From contig JANRJB010000074.1 of NCBI GenBank assembly GCA_033764265.1, forward strand, positions 1 to 7,581: a stretch of 7,581 bases of DNA. Reading direction: 5' to 3'. Below the pieces are notes generated by a model, which did not search any database, was not told the DNA's origin, and worked only from the letters and a program-made list of their open reading frames with translations. Shown here piece by piece: positions 6,264-7,581 of this stretch; positions within the stretch are counted from its first letter, which is position 1, and every line of letters begins with the position of its first letter. The position numbers and the translations under genes are program-made. The stretch is from VGEM01 sp033764265 (GTDB lineage: Bacteria > Pseudomonadota > Alphaproteobacteria > Rhodospirillales > Rhodospirillaceae).

Positions 6264-7581
6264 TTATCCGCCGGCGGCGGCGCACTTTTCGCGCCACAAC
6301 CGGCGCACCGCGGCCAGGAAATCCGCCGCATAGCCGGCGTAATCGAACAGGGCCGAGGCCCGCATCCGCGCCCGCAGCCCGGCGCGCAAGTCGCGCAGGC
6401 CCGCGATGTTTCCGGCCAGACCCGCACACGCCGCCACGTAAGCCTGGGGCGTGGTGGCGACGAGGTCCTGCAACCCCAGGGCAGACAAATAGGTCGTGGC
6501 GTGCCGGCCGGCGAACGTCGCCCCGCGCAACGTGACCAGCGGCACGCCCATGTACAGGGCCTCGCACGCCGTGACGCCGCTGGAATAGGGGAACGGATCA
6601 AGCGCGATGTCGACGCCGTGGTAGGCGGTGAGAACCTCCTTGTGGCTCGACAGGCCGGCGAAGCTGAGGCGGCCGGCCGCGACGCCGGCCGCGGCCATGA
6701 TCGCGGTGATGCGCTGTCGGTTCGCCTGGCTGTCGAGCCCGCGATAGCGCAGCGACAGGCGCGAGCCCGGCACGGTGGCCAGCACGCGGGCCCAAAGGCC
6801 GATGATTTGATCGTTCAGCTTGGCCGGCGCCGACATGGAGCCGAAGGTGACGTGGCCGTTGGCGTCCGCCGGCAGCGGGCCGACCTCGGGCGCGTAATCG
6901 GGCGGCTGATAGGGCACATAGCAGCGCGGCAGGCGCAGCACCTGCTCATGATACCAGCGATCCTCCTCGGGCGGGGCCTGGTGGGCATCGGCCAGCACGG
7001 CGTCGATGCCCGGCACGCCGGTGGTGCCGACATAGCCGGCCCACGAGATCTGCACCGGCGCCGCGCGCCGCGCGAACACGCCGAGGCGATTCCCGTTGGT
7101 GTGCCCAGCCATGTCGACCAGCACGTCCACGCCGAGCGTGGCGACCAGCGCCGCCACCTCGGCATCGGGCGTTTCGCCCACGTCGTGCCAGTCGTGGGCC
7201 AGCCTGGCGAACAGGGGCGTGACCGCGTCGCGCCGTGCGCCGCTGGCGATGGCGATCAGGCGGCAGGCGCTGGGCGGCAGCGCCGCGACCAGCGGCCGCA
7301 TGAAATAGCCCACGGCATGGTGCGCGAAGTCGGCCGACAGGAAGGCGATGGTCAGTTTTCGCTCCGGGTCGGGGTCGCGCGGCGCGGCGACCAGGGGCGC
7401 CGGCGGCGGAAAGCGGGCGCGCCAGAGCGCGTGCAGATCGAACAGCGATTCCGCGGTCACGCCCGGCACGTATTGCGACGTGAGAAGCAGGTTGGACAGG
7501 AACAGCGCCTGGCGCGGCTGCTGGTCGACCAGCCGGGCCAGCTCGGCCACCGCCGCATCGGGCTGGCCGCGTTCCAGCAGC
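6264..7581 (-). CDS. SPINDLY/OGT-like glycosyltransferase (GT41 type), N-terminus beyond window
   Basis: The frame is open to the right edge, so this is the C-terminal 438 residues of a larger protein. The GTG at 7550 is not taken as the start, because coding continues upstream with TPR-like helical sequence (LLERGQPDAAVAELARLV). The visible part is the two-lobed catalytic domain of bacterial O-linked GlcNAc-transferase-like proteins. In fragment numbering these are HHAVGYF (87-93), AGHTNGNRLGVFARR (158-172) followed by APVQISWAGYVGTTG, TFGSMSAPAKLND with the conserved active-site-region Lys (~254), and DPFPYSSGVTACEALYMGVP (328-347), the nucleotide-sugar-binding signature. Such enzymes usually carry N-terminal TPR repeats that recognise acceptors, and use UDP-GlcNAc or another nucleotide sugar to modify proteins or glycans in the cytoplasm. 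The acceptor cannot be inferred. It ends with TAA 93 bases before the ThDP gene start and is probably a separate transcription unit. Confidence 0.9.
   Translation of the reverse strand, partial: LLERGQPDAAVAELARLVDQQPRQALFLSNLLLTSQYVPGVTAESLFDLHALWRARFPPPAPLVAAPRDPDPERKLTIAFLSADFAHHAVGYFMRPLVAALPPSACRLIAIASGARRDAVTPLFARLAHDWHDVGETPDAEVAALVATLGVDVLVDMAGHTNGNRLGVFARRAAPVQISWAGYVGTTGVPGIDAVLADAHQAPPEEDRWYHEQVLRLPRCYVPYQPPDYAPEVGPLPADANGHVTFGSMSAPAKLNDQIIGLWARVLATVPGSRLSLRYRGLDSQANRQRITAIMAAAGVAAGRLSFAGLSSHKEVLTAYHGVDIALDPFPYSSGVTACEALYMGVPLVTLRGATFAGRHATTYLSALGLQDLVATTPQAYVAACAGLAGNIAGLRDLRAGLRARMRASALFDYAGYAADFLAAVRRLWREKCAAAGG

Noticed and set aside
7550..7550. GTG at 7550 as start of the glycosyltransferase
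   Set aside because: The frame continues to the window edge with TPR-like sequence, and GT41 proteins normally have an N-terminal TPR region, so the gene most likely begins outside the window.

Overview
The window is uniformly GC-rich with strong third-position G/C bias, which opens long but meaningless frames opposite every real gene. The gene content (a ClsA-type cardiolipin synthase, a YdcF/ElyC-type membrane protein, an SPINDLY/OGT-type glycosyltransferase, Tat-exported enzymes and a c-type cytochrome) fits a respiring Gram-negative proteobacterium. An alphaproteobacterium is my guess, but nothing here settles it. I see no tRNA, rRNA, CRISPR array, insertion sequence or sign of recent transfer.

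Layout. At the left edge, on the minus strand, is most of a cardiolipin synthase whose C-terminus is cut off by the window. Divergent from it, on the plus strand, is a DUF218 (YdcF/SanA/ElyC) membrane protein. It ends 7 bases from the end of a convergent minus-strand cluster. Read in its own direction (right to left), that cluster is: a 656-residue thiamine-diphosphate (ThDP) enzyme with a clear twin-arginine signal; a small mono-haem cytochrome c with a Sec signal, starting 11 bases later; a 96-base gap; a 117-residue protein I do not recognise; and, 18-20 bases later, a 394-residue SAM-methyltransferase-like protein that also begins with a twin-arginine-type signal. Upstream of the cluster, at the right edge and on the same strand, is the C-terminal 438 residues of an O-GlcNAc-transferase-like glycosyltransferase. 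A 97-base spacer separates it from the ThDP gene and holds a perfect 9-bp inverted repeat and a possible promoter.

How they may work together. The most interesting unit is the four-gene cluster at 2184-6170. Three of its four products carry export signals, and a ThDP carboligase/decarboxylase-type enzyme is tightly coupled to a cytochrome c. This suggests a periplasmic module in which a ThDP enzyme acts on a 2-oxo acid, acyloin or similar substrate and passes electrons to the cytochrome. That function is inference: only the gene order, motifs and signal peptides are visible. The flanking genes (cardiolipin synthesis, DUF218 envelope protein, glycosyltransferase) look like ordinary housekeeping or envelope genes not obviously tied to the cluster.
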